Assembly: GCF_037975245.1 (NCBI RefSeq)
Contig: NC_092561.1
Span: 5,940,001 to 6,004,000, forward strand
Reading direction: 5' to 3'
Length of the DNA: 64,000 nt
Source: Apostichopus japonicus
Taxonomy: Eukaryota > Echinodermata > Holothuroidea > Aspidochirotida > Stichopodidae
Part shown: one piece after another, positions 1 to 12,315 of the stretch
How the letters are laid out: each line of letters opens with the position of its first letter
Numbering within the stretch: position 1 is the first letter of the stretch
Program-made: the position numbers and the translations under genes
Notes under the pieces: generated by a model
Told to the model about the DNA's origin: nothing
Database searches by the model: none
The model's input: the letters and a program-made list of their open reading frames with translations, nothing else

Positions 1-1799
1 ACCGTTTGTAATTTAATATCGCCAAAACAAAAAGAAGCTAAGAAACACTTAAACTAGGCTAAGCCGGTATTCATATGGCAAATGTAGCTAGAAATTATGT
101 TTTAAGTATATAATGATGTTAGATGTTATTATCATTAATGGCGTCTTACAGCCGTTTTGTGTATGTGTGTATATGCAAATATGTGTGTGTGGGTGGAATT
201 ATTATACTTTGGTTTCTTGTTCAAATCCGTTAACATGAAAATCCTCATAATACACTTTTTTTGTTTTGTTTTATCATACCATGGAAACATGTTAATACCT
301 ATAAGAGATTTATGCCTTTAAAATTATTCCGCTCTTGCACGCAAACAGATTATGATTTCCCACACAAAGATTAACATGAATACAACGCTGACGTCAGATT
401 CAGCGGTGTGACACGTCATAGTACTATAATACCAAATGCAAGAGGAAATTTGCGGCCTTCACAGACTTTGAAATTAATGCGAAATGACAATTTTTTTTTT
501 ATTGTTTATGGACGGTCTGTTGCGTATAGAAGTACATTGGTATTGAACAGATGAATCGTGGTGGGGGTGGCAAATTATGGCGGGGGTAGATGGGGTTGGG
601 ATTGGGATAAAAATTGAGTCAGGACAACCAACAATTCGATCTGAACTAATTACATGGACAATTTATGATCAGTGTTTGATTGAAAGTCACAGAACCCAAG
701 GCTTCGACAAGTGAGGCATTGTTCTGGTCTGGGCTCGTAAAACTGTTTCCGTAATCCAATTGCATGCACGTATATTGTCAATGTTTATGTCGTATAAATA
801 ACGCATAGGCTAATATACACGCATATTTACCCAACCTTGTGACGTCAGGGGTTCTTAAGGCACCCACCATAATGATATGCATCATGCAGTCACTGCTGTT
901 GTTTCTCGAGTCAGGAACCAATGCGTGATTGTACTCGGGAGGGGGATGTTGGTGGCTGGGCTTGGGGGCGGGAGGGGAGGGTGGTTTAGTATTGTCTTCC
1001 TAAGCCTCAAAACCTTATCAATGCCAAACATTGTGGCTGTATAATGTTGGTAACACAACGTGATATTACTTAGTAATATTACGTAATATTGTAACACATG
1101 TGAGGAGATAATCAAGATAAGGTATACCTTGAAACCTCCTTTTTTATCATTACTTGACCTTCAAATGTGTCGCTATCATCTTAACACGACTACCTACATC
1201 TTATCATCGGTAAACGTGCTCTGAAAGGGATTCTCATTTGTGAGATGACTCGCCCTTGGAAGGTTATGCTTAGGTTATGAAGTTTCCAAAATGATATAGA
1301 AGCAGCAGCCATGCATGAAAACCTTAAGCGCGGTATATATAGTGTCAAGCGAGATTAATCCCATGCGCGTTGGCGTTATCTATTAACACTCAAAGCTTCA
1401 CAAGGTTATCATTCCGAGATCTAGATCAAAACTTAAAGGAGTCACGAACCTAATCATCAAATTTAATTGTGTGACAGAGTTTATAAGGATATGACCAACT
1501 TCCCCACACAGCTAAAGAAACTTCTTGGTCCGTTTTGGTGAGATTTTTTTACGTTAAAGAATGATTTAAATGAAGGCGTAATTTTAATCTTAAGAATAAG
1601 AAAAAACTGTCTAAATACAGACAACTGTGTGTCCTTCACATCATACTTTAATGCTTTATATCTTTTTTTCCCCTTGTATTTCATGACAAACCCTTTCAAA
1701 CGTCTTTTGCGTAATTTTATCAGCCATGTTGCAATTTGGACTGGAATAACACACTGCTCACTGCTGGTGAGCGAATACAAACTCCGATTTCTGTATAGT
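1..1799. other. Non-coding stretch, no gene supported
   Basis: AT-rich sequence with no open frame that has exon-like borders or a recognisable motif. There are G-rich patches near 557-600 and 940-985 that are not part of any repeat I could pair. The short open frames here have no similarity that I recognise. Confidence 0.6.
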
Positions 1800-2106
1800 C
1801 AGCCGATACATATAGAGAACACAGTTACTACTGTAAATCTTATAGTTTTGTACCACAGTTAAAACTGGATCGTGCTATAATTAGGTAGCATGTGCTATTA
1901 GGATTACAGTAAGAACTGGGGATATGTGTAATTCCAACAAATGAGTTGTTTGGGATTTGTTGGAATTACAAATATCCTCAGTTCTTACTGTAAACCTAAT
2001 AGCACATGCTACCGATTTATCAGATTTGTCAGCATGACCCAGTACTTACTGTGGTACAAAACTTTAGATTTACAGTAGTTACTGTAATCTCTGTGTGAAT
2101 CGGCTG
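1800..2106. mobile_element. Palindromic MITE with CAGCCGAT ends and 7-bp target duplication
   Basis: The two halves of this 307-bp segment are inverted copies of each other for almost their whole length. The arms share the words CACAG, TTACTACTGTAAATCT, TTTTGTACCACAG, AGCACATGCTACC and AACAAATCCCAAACAACTC or their complements, and meet near 1950. The ends read CAGCCGAT and ATCGGCTG. The 7-bp word GTATAGT flanks the element directly on both sides (1793-1799 and 2107-2113), as expected for a target-site duplication. There is no coding capacity, so it is a non-autonomous DNA transposon. Which transposase mobilised it cannot be read from the sequence. Confidence 0.85.
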
Positions 2107-2113
2107 GTATAGT

Positions 2114-5100
2114 TGTAATCATATATTTTATCATTATATATGATCGTAGCATTGGAAGAAGATCATCAAAAAGACACTAAAAGTGAAATAAAATGTATCA
2201 AGGAAAATGACTCGAAACTTTCCAAATACTAAATAAAAATACAAAACACGAATGTAAGTTAAAATTAATGAAAAAAAAAGTGTTTAACAAAATCATGTTA
2301 GGTAGAACAATTACATTAGTGCACTGTACATACCTGAGGCTACATCTATACGTTGTAAAGAGTTGATGAAGGCATAGAGTTCTTATTAACATCCTTGTCA
2401 TATTTACGAATTGAATGGGCATACCAGACTAAATCGATAGGCCACTTAAAGGGTTTGACCCGTGTCAAATCATGTGACACAAAGGTTCTATGTAATTAGT
2501 ATGACTAATTGGTATATTCTCTATATCGCTTCCATAGATGAGTAGCCACTCCAACGGTGTATTAAACTGCAGGGGCATGTCACCGAGATTTTGTTTTCGG
2601 AGAAATAAGTTTGGTTAGATACAGTATAGCATATTATATATTAATGCTGAAGTTTTACGTATCTTCTTGATACGAAAATCGAACTTTAAGCCTCGCATAT
2701 GAAAATGGAAGGCCTAATAAATGACTCGTCCCATTTAGACTATTTTCCTTGAAATAATATATCATTATTATCGTATTGTTCTTCAACCGCGCTAATGACA
2801 GCCATCATTCGGTCGTTGCAATATCATACAATCTTATTTTATCATGAAATGAAAAATTTAAACTTTGAAACACAAAGCTCATTCTCTTTAACGAATTATT
2901 CTTTGGATTCGTTTCATGAAAACAGGCAATTAACAACAAACAAATCTTAAGAAGTAATCGTCGAAAATTTCCGCTCTATATTTTGCTGCATGGTGATCGG
3001 CCGTGGTATGGACATTAGCTAAATAATCACTCATTAGCCAAAATATGAAAAAAGAGTTGAAAACAAGCTCATGGCCGCTTGAGCTCGTTATTCAAGCCCA
3101 AGGTGATAAATATACCAGAACGTAAGAAAAACTCTCAACATCTGCTCTCATTTTCAATACTTATTCAGGGTTGCTGTATGTGTTACTACATATTATTGTT
3201 ACTATATGTGTTATAATAATTATAATTATTATTGTAATTTATATATATAAATATACAAGCATGTGTTTTAGTCTTGTTTTTAAGCATTGTATGGTTTCTT
3301 TTGATTCTGTTTTCTACCTTCGTTCTTGAAAATGCTATGCATTGAAAGTGTTTGCCTAGAATCATTGAGTGTATATGCCTTGTGTAAAAAAACCAAGCTT
3401 TGTCTTGTACATTTTTACGCAACCCAGAGCGCAACTTTTATCTTTCCTGGTTGAGCTGTGGCATTGGTGTCACTAGCTCGCGTATACTCTCAGGTACATC
3501 TTTAAATTATAGCATTCTGTAATAATGATACGTTGGCTTATACTGTGCAAAGTTGCCGTTGCAGGAAGCAACACATCAACAAAGTCCGTTACTTTTCCGT
3601 TAGCGGTTAAATTATGTAGACTGTATACTGCAGCTGTTTACTTAATACACTGATTCAGTTAGTCCCATTAATTGCTTATTCACATAAACATTTAGATTAT
3701 CCGCTCTTAGCCGGATATTTGCCTGGAAATGAATGTTCTGTCGTCAGTTAACGTTAAGCTCAGTTCAAGGCCAAACTTTGTTTAAAACCTCTACTTTTTT
3801 CTTTCTGATTCCTTAGTCTAACCCTTCTGGTGAATGAATTTATGCAGTTGCTTTGCCGTATATTACGAATTTCCTTGCTATCGTTGACAGTTTCTGAGGG
3901 GAAATGAACCTCTTTCAATCTTGCATACTATAACGCGACTACTGTAGTAGGTCAAATGGCGATATCGGACTCTGAAAGGTAGCCAGTATGAACCGTGTGT
4001 GAAATATGTCCAGGGAAATTATAGATAAGAAAGATATTCATCAATTCTTATTTCAGTCTTTTGAGGAAATCTGGGATTGCCTAAGTCTTTAATTATTCCA
4101 ACTTTATCAAACTCTTGAAGAATCTGCCAATGCTAGCTGAAGGTCAACAACCTGGAAATATAGGATTAAAAATTGAGGCACGAGGCTTTGGTTATTAAGA
4201 TCCTAGAAGACAATAAAAACAGTATTGCTCTTAGCGAGAGAATAAAAAAAAATATACTAAAGCAAAGTAAAATAACAGTCAATAAAAACATGGCTTAAAA
4301 ATGGTCTACAATATACCAACCTGGATTGTTTAATGTTGGTCAATTTGGAAACTTTATATTTAATATGTTTATGTGTTGTGTCATCACAATTTTCATTCTC
4401 TTTATATATGTGCTCAGGTGTAATCATGTGATTAAATCAAAGGATTTATGAACTTAAAGCTGCCTCTCAACATTAGATGATATAGATAACAACCATGGAC
4501 ACTATTCACCCTTACCACTCCCCGATAATCAATCTTTCTATCAGTTCCAAAAGAGATAAATCTTAGATTTGTGGTGAAACAAAGCATGTTGAAGGATACA
4601 TTTCCTCAACTTCTGACGACATAGCGCCAGAAAGAGGTATAATGTTTTACATTTATTTATTTTTTACATTTATATTAGATTCCAAACACACATTGTTCGC
4701 GATGACTGTAGTAGTTAACCACCGTATGCTTATTACATTTATACTTATGATAATACTTTCGTTGTGGTAAGTTAGTTTTTGCAAAGTTTCCAGTTTTTAT
4801 ACCGATGACAATGTACGTTAATGAATAAAGTAAAGCAAAAATTCTCCTAACGTGGCTTTGTTGAATCTAGCCAGACTTGCTCACACGTCTTCCCTCTTTG
4901 TTTGAAATGAACATCAAATCATATTATATATTTATAAAGTAGAAAATAATTTTCTTTTGGATACCGGTGATATGGTCGAGGTAAATGAACCAGATGTTTT
5001 TAATGTCACATGTAAGAGCTATGATCATAAAAAAGACAACCATTCATATTACTCTTTTCAATGCGGCAATAATAATATTAGAGCATTGAATAAACTAATA

Positions 5101-6453
5101 TATGGATTTAAACAGTTGAATGAAACGATGTCTATGCCTTATAGGCTATAGTTATATTAACAATACTCCGCACGATCTAAGTAACTTTTTGCAGTGAAGT
5201 AATGGAAAGCAACGTGCATTTATATTCATATTTATTATAAGAAAAGATAAACCTTGCGGTTGCCCATGAACCCCTCCCCCTAATAAACAAACAAACAAAT
5301 TGAATTTAAATACAATATATTCAGTTTTGCTGCAAACCATTCCAACTAACACAAATGATACATTAATCCATAAAGTTTAATATAAAAGTAGTCACCGTTC
5401 TGTGCTTTATATTTGTATGGGAATAAGATCGTTAACTTCTTTAGGGCCCAGTTTCGTGTAGGCACATCTTCAAGCTCTTCGAATGTATAGTAACAAGCTT
5501 CCACTTAAGGACGCCATGGCGAAATTCTGGTTGCCATGGCGATCGATAATTTGGCGATGTCATTCGAGCTGTGAATCGTGAGTAACGTAAAGTGTCGATT
5601 GGAGGAATTTTCTTTGCAAGTTATTAAGTGTTGTCAGTAAATCATGCCAGTTGTACAACACAGTAATATAAGATGTTATAAGAAAGGGAGAACACTCCAG
5701 GGACGATACAGATGTCCGTTTGGTTAATGATATGGTGCAAATCATATTTCTGTCGCCATTTTCACATCGAAGTTACTGGAATAATGCGTCATTCAACTTG
5801 TGTCATTAAAACAACATTGGTAACTGAGAGTCCTCCCAAGGTATATTCCATGGAAATGAGTAATTCAAAGTCGTCAGGGAGAAATAAAAGTTCCTTGTTT
5901 TTTCTTTGTTTTTGTAACCGCGAAGCCATGTTGTAGGTACTTGTAGTTGCAATTTGGAGACTATTATATAACCTGATTAAAAAAAATGATTCTAAAAGTG
6001 GCGTCTCAGGGTGTACTTTAATTGATCAATTTACTGTAATTTGATTTGTTTGTGAATGACTTATCACTGCGATAATGTCCGATTGTTTAAAGTTATAAGT
6101 TGGGTATTGTTGTTATAACGACTGATTACAATGATAGTTAATGAATGAACGAAGTCAATTTCTCTAGGTTTATAAACATTATTAACGTTATTTATAAGGC
6201 ACGCCAAGATGTGATTAAACATTGGTATGTCTTACATCCAAATTGTTAACACATGAGATACCTTTATGTTAAAATATTATAAACTGTACAACCTCTTGAC
6301 TTGCTGTTGATTTCACATTCGAGCTAGTCGTGCCTTTAGAGTTGGTAAACTATACTTAAAATGTATCGCAACCATTTCTGTTTATTGCATTTTATTGTAA
6401 ATGTGTAATGTGTTGTGTTGTGTTGTTCCACGTGGGGAGGGAGATGAGGTTCG
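2114..6453. other. Non-coding stretch, no gene supported
   Basis: AT-rich sequence with scattered short open frames only. No splice-bordered open frame or paired long repeat was found by eye. Confidence 0.55.
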
Positions 6454-6460
6454 GGAGAGG

Positions 6461-6928
6461 CCCCCGATACTCGATGGCTCGTACATGTCCATGTCTTGTA
6501 ACACATGTTTCACATGTTACGAACACAAAGTAGTAATTACTTATGCACGGTTGTGGGACATGAACAGTAGTTGCTGTACCAACCATTCAGTGCAAGTTAT
6601 TAATATGCGATTCTAAAATGAAGTCGTATCTAGTCGTTTTATGCTATAAGTAGGCCTATGGATAAACCCGAACATGGCCTTTCTTCGTTCTCGGCAAGAC
6701 GAATTGGCGTAATTTAAAGAGAGGTGTGAACTGGAATCAAGCGGTACCGTACCTCCTTACTTCAAACACACAGCTAGTACATTAACTACTGGTGCCACTT
6801 GTAACACGTGTTACCACAGTTCATATCCCACAACCGTTCATAAGTAATTACTACTTTGTGTTCGTAACACGGTGACTTGTGTTACAGGTGACATCAGTAG
6901 TTACTGTACTAGCTATGAGTATCGGCTG
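6461..6928 (-). mobile_element. MITE of the CAGCCGAT family, minus orientation
   Basis: Read on the minus strand this 468-bp element starts CAGCCGATACTCATAGC and ends with a degenerate partner of the same terminal repeat. Its body matches the element at 9016-9531 read on the plus strand, including the shared block around GATTCCAGTTCACACCTC and the block with ATAAAACGACTAGATACGAC. The flanks are GGAGAGG (6454-6460) and GGAGAAG (6929-6935), a 7-bp target duplication with one mismatch. One internal block of roughly 90 bp, next to the CAGCCGAT end, is inverted relative to the 9016 copy. No coding capacity. Confidence 0.75.
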
Positions 6929-6935
6929 GGAGAAG

Positions 6936-9008
6936 ACAGATTTGGTTATGAAATATTAGTTCGCAATAATTCCAGTAAAGGACCTAGTACCAAGACGTAT
7001 CCGTTTTTCAACCACAAATCTTCGAGAATGACCATCATTCATATGCAGACGGCCAGTTTATGTGCGCAGAAAGTCTTAAGATATTAAAAGGAAAAACAAG
7101 CGGAAGCTCTCTCGCTAGAATGACTTAACAATATCATCGGTCAAGGACGAGAATTCTATACTACTAGTTAATGCTAATCCCCGTTTTCATTGTAAAGAAA
7201 CCAACGAAAAAATCGTTAATAGGAAACACCTGTTATTAATAGAAATCGATTACATGTTATGAACACGAATAAAGTTTTCAATGTTGTTTAACATCTACAA
7301 GTCCACCTGGTAAATAATAACAACATTCACTGCTATTTCTTTTGGTACATCGGTGTTTTTAAAGCGCAAAGCATTTGGCGGTCACATATGCTATACCAAT
7401 ATCCTATAACTGAGCATTTCTATAGTCAAGCCAAAAATAATATGGTTATCTTTAATTTGCAAGTGATCATTTGTTAACACAAAATACTACTAAACGTTGA
7501 AAATAACCGTCATATACTGTTGAGATGTAGTTTATAATTAATCAAACAGTGAGCTAAGGTGGAAAACAACTAAATAGATTCCACATATAGATATTGTAAT
7601 TGTATTAACTTTCATTAAAATGTCTTTTGCGATACCCATTACCGTATAATTGGACGCATACGTGCTCCGTATATAACGACTTCATTGCTGTCGCGAGGAC
7701 TATGGGATGTTTTTTTGTTTTAATATAATGAGTTCCTTGTGTATTGCTGATAATCCATGAGTTTTTCACCTTAAAAGTGCATATAACATTTCCTTCACCT
7801 TTTTTTATCTCTTGGATGGAATCCCCTGAGCAGATTTCAACTTTCCCCTTGGTTTAATCATACTCAGACGGTTTCTCCCCCAAAACCATTAAAAGTCCCA
7901 AGTTACCCAGCTAACGAAGACTGTCTAATTATGAAGGCAAATTTCACTAATCATTGTCAGCGAATTGTCTTGGGTAATTGCAGGTTAAAGAGGCTGTCCT
8001 CATGACTTGCCAATCGAAAAAGTAACATGCAAGGACAACGTGTGGTAAGCACGTATGTGTGACTTAGACGGGAAACTAATGACCAATTTGAATCTTTATC
8101 AAATGACTGTCACGTTCATAACGAAAATATCGAAATTGTTTACCCAGAAGCGACACAATTGAAATCTTTCGCATGAGACCTTGTAGAGGTATTTCGAATC
8201 TCGACGTCATTTCATTTCTTTTCTAAAGAAAATGCAAATAACCTCAAGCATATCACGCAGCTAGCATAAAGATCAATTGAAAACTTATATTGGAAAGGTG
8301 ATTAAATTTTGTTTATATTTGTAGAAAGTCAATAGCAGAAAAAAACAATAAGAATTTGGAAAAATCATTGTTAACTATTATTTCATAGATACTCAACATG
8401 ATTGTGTATAGTTCATGAAATCTATAAACGTATTGTGTTGGATGTTCATGTGGTATAGAGGATTTGAAGCCATATGATGCGAGTCATCATTCTGTGGCAT
8501 TAATTAAAACTTAAATTAATGAAATGAAATGCTCTACTACACAGACTCAAAACAGAGTAAACAGAATGATTGGGTATTAAAGTCCATGTTTTGTCACTTG
8601 TTTTGTAATTATCCATGGTCTATTGGCAATGTTTCGCGAGTCCAGACCTTTTTGTTTGCACACTCCTTGCAAAAGAGTTACAGTCTGTAGAAAGGTCAGA
8701 AGGGTAACTCTTAAGAATCGTCCGATTCATCTTCAGTAGACCTACCGCATTTAATGTGTAACATGTCACTGTTAACACTCGACGTCTCGATTTCCATATA
8801 GTCATGTCATCTAAATGATATTTCACAATGTGTCTCTGTAAACGATTCCAGACACGGAAACAACTTTGAACAAAAAACAGGAAACATTTTACACTATCAG
8901 AAGGTATAAGAATCTTTATGACATATATAACATCTGATTGGTAAATAGTTCATACAACATGTTTTTTATATCATTATGTCGAGTCTACTAACAGACGTTA
9001 CAGAACGA
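6936..9008. other. Non-coding stretch, no gene supported
   Basis: Spacer between two oppositely oriented copies of the same MITE. I see no gene and no further paired repeat in it. Confidence 0.55.
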
Positions 9009-9015
9009 CATGATA

Positions 9016-9531
9016 CAGCCGATGCTCATAGCTGGTACAGCAACTACTATTCATGTCCCACAACCGTGCATCAATAATTACTACTTTGAGTTCGGTAACA
9101 AGGTAACATGTGTTGCAGATGGCACTGTAACAACTGCAGAGGTGTTAACTTGTTCCCATGAAAGACAAAGAACTGCGCGACTGTACAAGGTGTCAATGAA
9201 GATGAGAATGCCTACGAGATGAAGTGAAGGAGATACGGTGCCGCTTGATTCCAGTTCACGCCTCTCTTTAAATTACGCCAATTCGTCATGCCGAGAACGA
9301 AGAGAGGCCATGTTAGGGTGTAACCATAGGTCTACTTATAGCATAAAACGACTAGATACGACTTCCTTTTAGAATCGCCTTTTAAAGAACTCGCACTCAA
9401 TGGTTGGTAAAGCAAGTACTGTTCATGTACCACAACCGTGCACCAGTAATCACAACTTTGTGTTCGTAACACGGTAACTCATGCTACAGGACATGAACTG
9501 TAGTATTTGTACCAGCTATGAGGATCGAGTG
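9016..9531 (+). mobile_element. MITE of the CAGCCGAT family, plus orientation
   Basis: A 516-bp element. The left end is CAGCCGATGCTCATAGCTGG, and the right end read in reverse is CACTCGATCCTCATAGCTGG. The 7-bp word CATGATA flanks it exactly (9009-9015 and 9532-9538). Inside, a block containing CCACAACCGTGCA and TTCGTAACACGGTAAC occurs twice in the same direction (about 9037-9120 and 9413-9490). Partial copies of the same element lie at about 54660-54870 and 60033-60285. It has no open reading frame of note. Confidence 0.82.
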
Positions 9532-9538
9532 CATGATA

Positions 9539-11883
9539 AGGGCACATTTTACGTGGTATATTTCAGTGCAGGTATAAAACTGTTAATATGTAACAAAATA
9601 ATTACTCCGGCGACGACCTAGGCCTCAAACGTGTGTTCATTGTTTGTTGACGTAATACTTTGTTAGTCCAAGGTTAGTTATACTTACTTTTTGTAATTTA
9701 TGCAAAGGTATAGTATACGCTGATGAATTAAGGGCGAAGTTTATTATATCAATAACAAGGTACAATGTTGTGTATTCTGAAGGAAGAGCCATGGCCTCAA
9801 CATCAACATCATAATCATTTAGCTAGCTATACTGCGGTACAGTGTCAGTTTCATGTCCATGACCGAATTATACTCGTCTCATGCCAGGAACGATGTTGCA
9901 TATTTCCACTAACGAACAATATAATATTACAATCAGGTCATTCTTGAAATTAAACACTAGTTACCCACGAAGAAAACTTATAGCGAATTTAAGTTGTCCC
10001 TATTTCATCCGATATGATTATTTCGCACACTGCTAATGAAAATGTTTAATCCTGTAGTCAAATCTAATAGGAAATACCAGTATGAACCAGTATAGATAAA
10101 GTACAAAACGTGTTTATAAGGCAATATTTTACATCGGCGTGAGATAGCAAAGGTCATTGGACTAAAAGTAAACATCGAAAAGCGTGAACGATAGAATAAA
10201 TATTGCAAAAGAGGGATTGTTTGACAAGATCAAAGGAGACCAAAATAAAACTCTACTTTTCGGTTTCCTTTGATTGAAATCGTAAATATTCAGACAAGAA
10301 CCATATGCCATAAACGTCGAAAAGCATTAAACTGATAACTTAGCTGAATTATAGAAAGAAAAGGGGAAGTCCCTTTTCAAGTACAATCATTTCTACATCT
10401 TTGTCGGTTTAATTTTGTTCTTCATTTTGATGCTTAGTAGTCACAGGAAAGTCAACATTCACAGATACAAACAGATGGCATTTATATATCTACTTTGATA
10501 AATGTTTAGGAAACGTGTTAATTATTAAGTGTAATCCTCTGATGTCTTTATTTAGTTTTTCGTTCCTATGACTTTCTTATCTGTTACGTACGAAATTTTC
10601 ATTTGAATTATGTTGTTTACATTGTGTCAGAATGAAGAGTAAACCATTAAGGGGGCGATAGAACGCGAATTGCAATAATACGATTAAGTTTCTTCACTTG
10701 GTTTTTTTAATTAATGGAAAAAATATATTGCGTACCTGACCAGAACCAACACATATGTCACATACACATTTCGGTTGTCAGGGCAAGTAACAGGATACTT
10801 TGAGCAAAGAAAAAATGCTGCGCCGTGATCTTATACCTGTCATCACATATAATTGCACAATCTGGATTCATCTTACATATTATACATAAATATTCATATC
10901 AGTAATAAATTATCGTAACCGAGAAAACAAAAATGTCAAACCGAGGCAGGACCAACTAAATTGTTTTCCTTTGGCTGAGTTTTATAGTGTCAGAGTTTGT
11001 AAAATAATAGTTCTCATCTTATTTTATTTCTATGAAAATGCTAAACAATTTTTTTGCAGTGCCATCTAACTAGCCAATTGTATATCTCAATATGTGCTAT
11101 CTCTCTCCACCTCTCTCTCTCTCGCTCTCTCTTGAATAAGAGTCTACATTGCTGGTACTTTAAATGTGTCTTCTTCCGTTACGTCCTTGCTTAATAATGA
11201 GCCACTTAATGGTACTATAGTTAAAGGTGATTGTGAATTATGCACGTGCACAAGAGAGCGTGTGCTTTCCACACCTTAAGTGTTATAAGCGTCATATGGT
11301 TTATGTTATCGTTCTTAGAGATACTTGACGGCTGTATCTCTATCAGAAAATTGCAATCTCAAAGATCAGTAATATTCGAATCAGAGCGATGCTTTGCAGC
11401 ATTGGTTTGCCTAATTAGCGAGACATGTTGTGTAAATATAATCAGTGATAGTGCAAACAATCATACCTGATCAAATCAGCTCATGTTGTTTATGTTTCAA
11501 CGAAGAAATATCTTATCTGCAGTCCTACAAAATCTATTAATATAAACGTTAACAGAAGCAGTGAAAGACTGTTTGACAAGATAATTAATGTAGTGTAGTA
11601 ATCAAAATATTGTAATCTAAATATTCGCCCATCCTCATATTTTTTACTTACAGAATATCAAAAATAAAAAAAATCACAACGCCTTTAATAGTTTTGGTAC
11701 TTCTGCTGGTGTAACGTATCAAACATATATTTGTATTTTATGTCACTTTGAAGTTGAGATGTGCTCTAATGAAGGTTGAGGCCAATAGCGGGGGCAGTAA
11801 TTACGGCTTCCGACCCTTTCAGTGTATATTATGGTTGTGTCTTACGGAGACAATTCGTCACGTTTGTCGTAATATTTGAGCAC
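9539..11883. other. Non-coding stretch, no gene supported
   Basis: AT-rich, with a short CT microsatellite at about 11100-11132. Nothing else structured was seen. Confidence 0.55.
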
Positions 11884-12315
11884 GTATTAAGTAGTTCAAC
11901 CAGAAAGGTATCATTCTGTATTTGGTGAACAGATGTGTATTGTTGTGTCACAATTGACTTTCATGTCCTTGGCATGAAAGTGTATCGCATACTAATGTAT
12001 ATTCGTACATAGGCAAGCTCTATTCATTACAAATGAAGTGATAGAACCTTATTATAACTTTTAAATGGTGTGTCCTCATTGACACAATTTGAACTCTTCT
12101 CTTTCACTGAAATTCACTTTTCACGCCTTATAATCCTATTTATAAAATATGCAATTCTAAATGTGTGATCCAACAGATTTAATCTTAAATGCTTTGCTCT
12201 ACAGTTGACCAAGAATGTATATTTCATATTTTGTAAGTGTGAAGGTGGCCCTGGCTTTCTACATTATAGTACTTAGTTGTAAGATCTTCTACATCTACGT
12301 TTTGTCATTTTCATT
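11884..12315 (+). repeat. Dispersed repeat, copy 1
   Basis: About 430 bp that recur in the same direction at 16873-17305. They are near-identical over the first 220 bp (shared words TTGGTGAACAGATGTGTATTG, ATGTATATTCGTACATAGGC and ATAGAACCTTATTATAACTT, each with few changes) and more diverged after that. This copy also holds a perfect 9-bp-stem hairpin, ACTTTCATG and CATGAAAGT around 11960-11984. The class of repeat is unknown. Confidence 0.8.
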
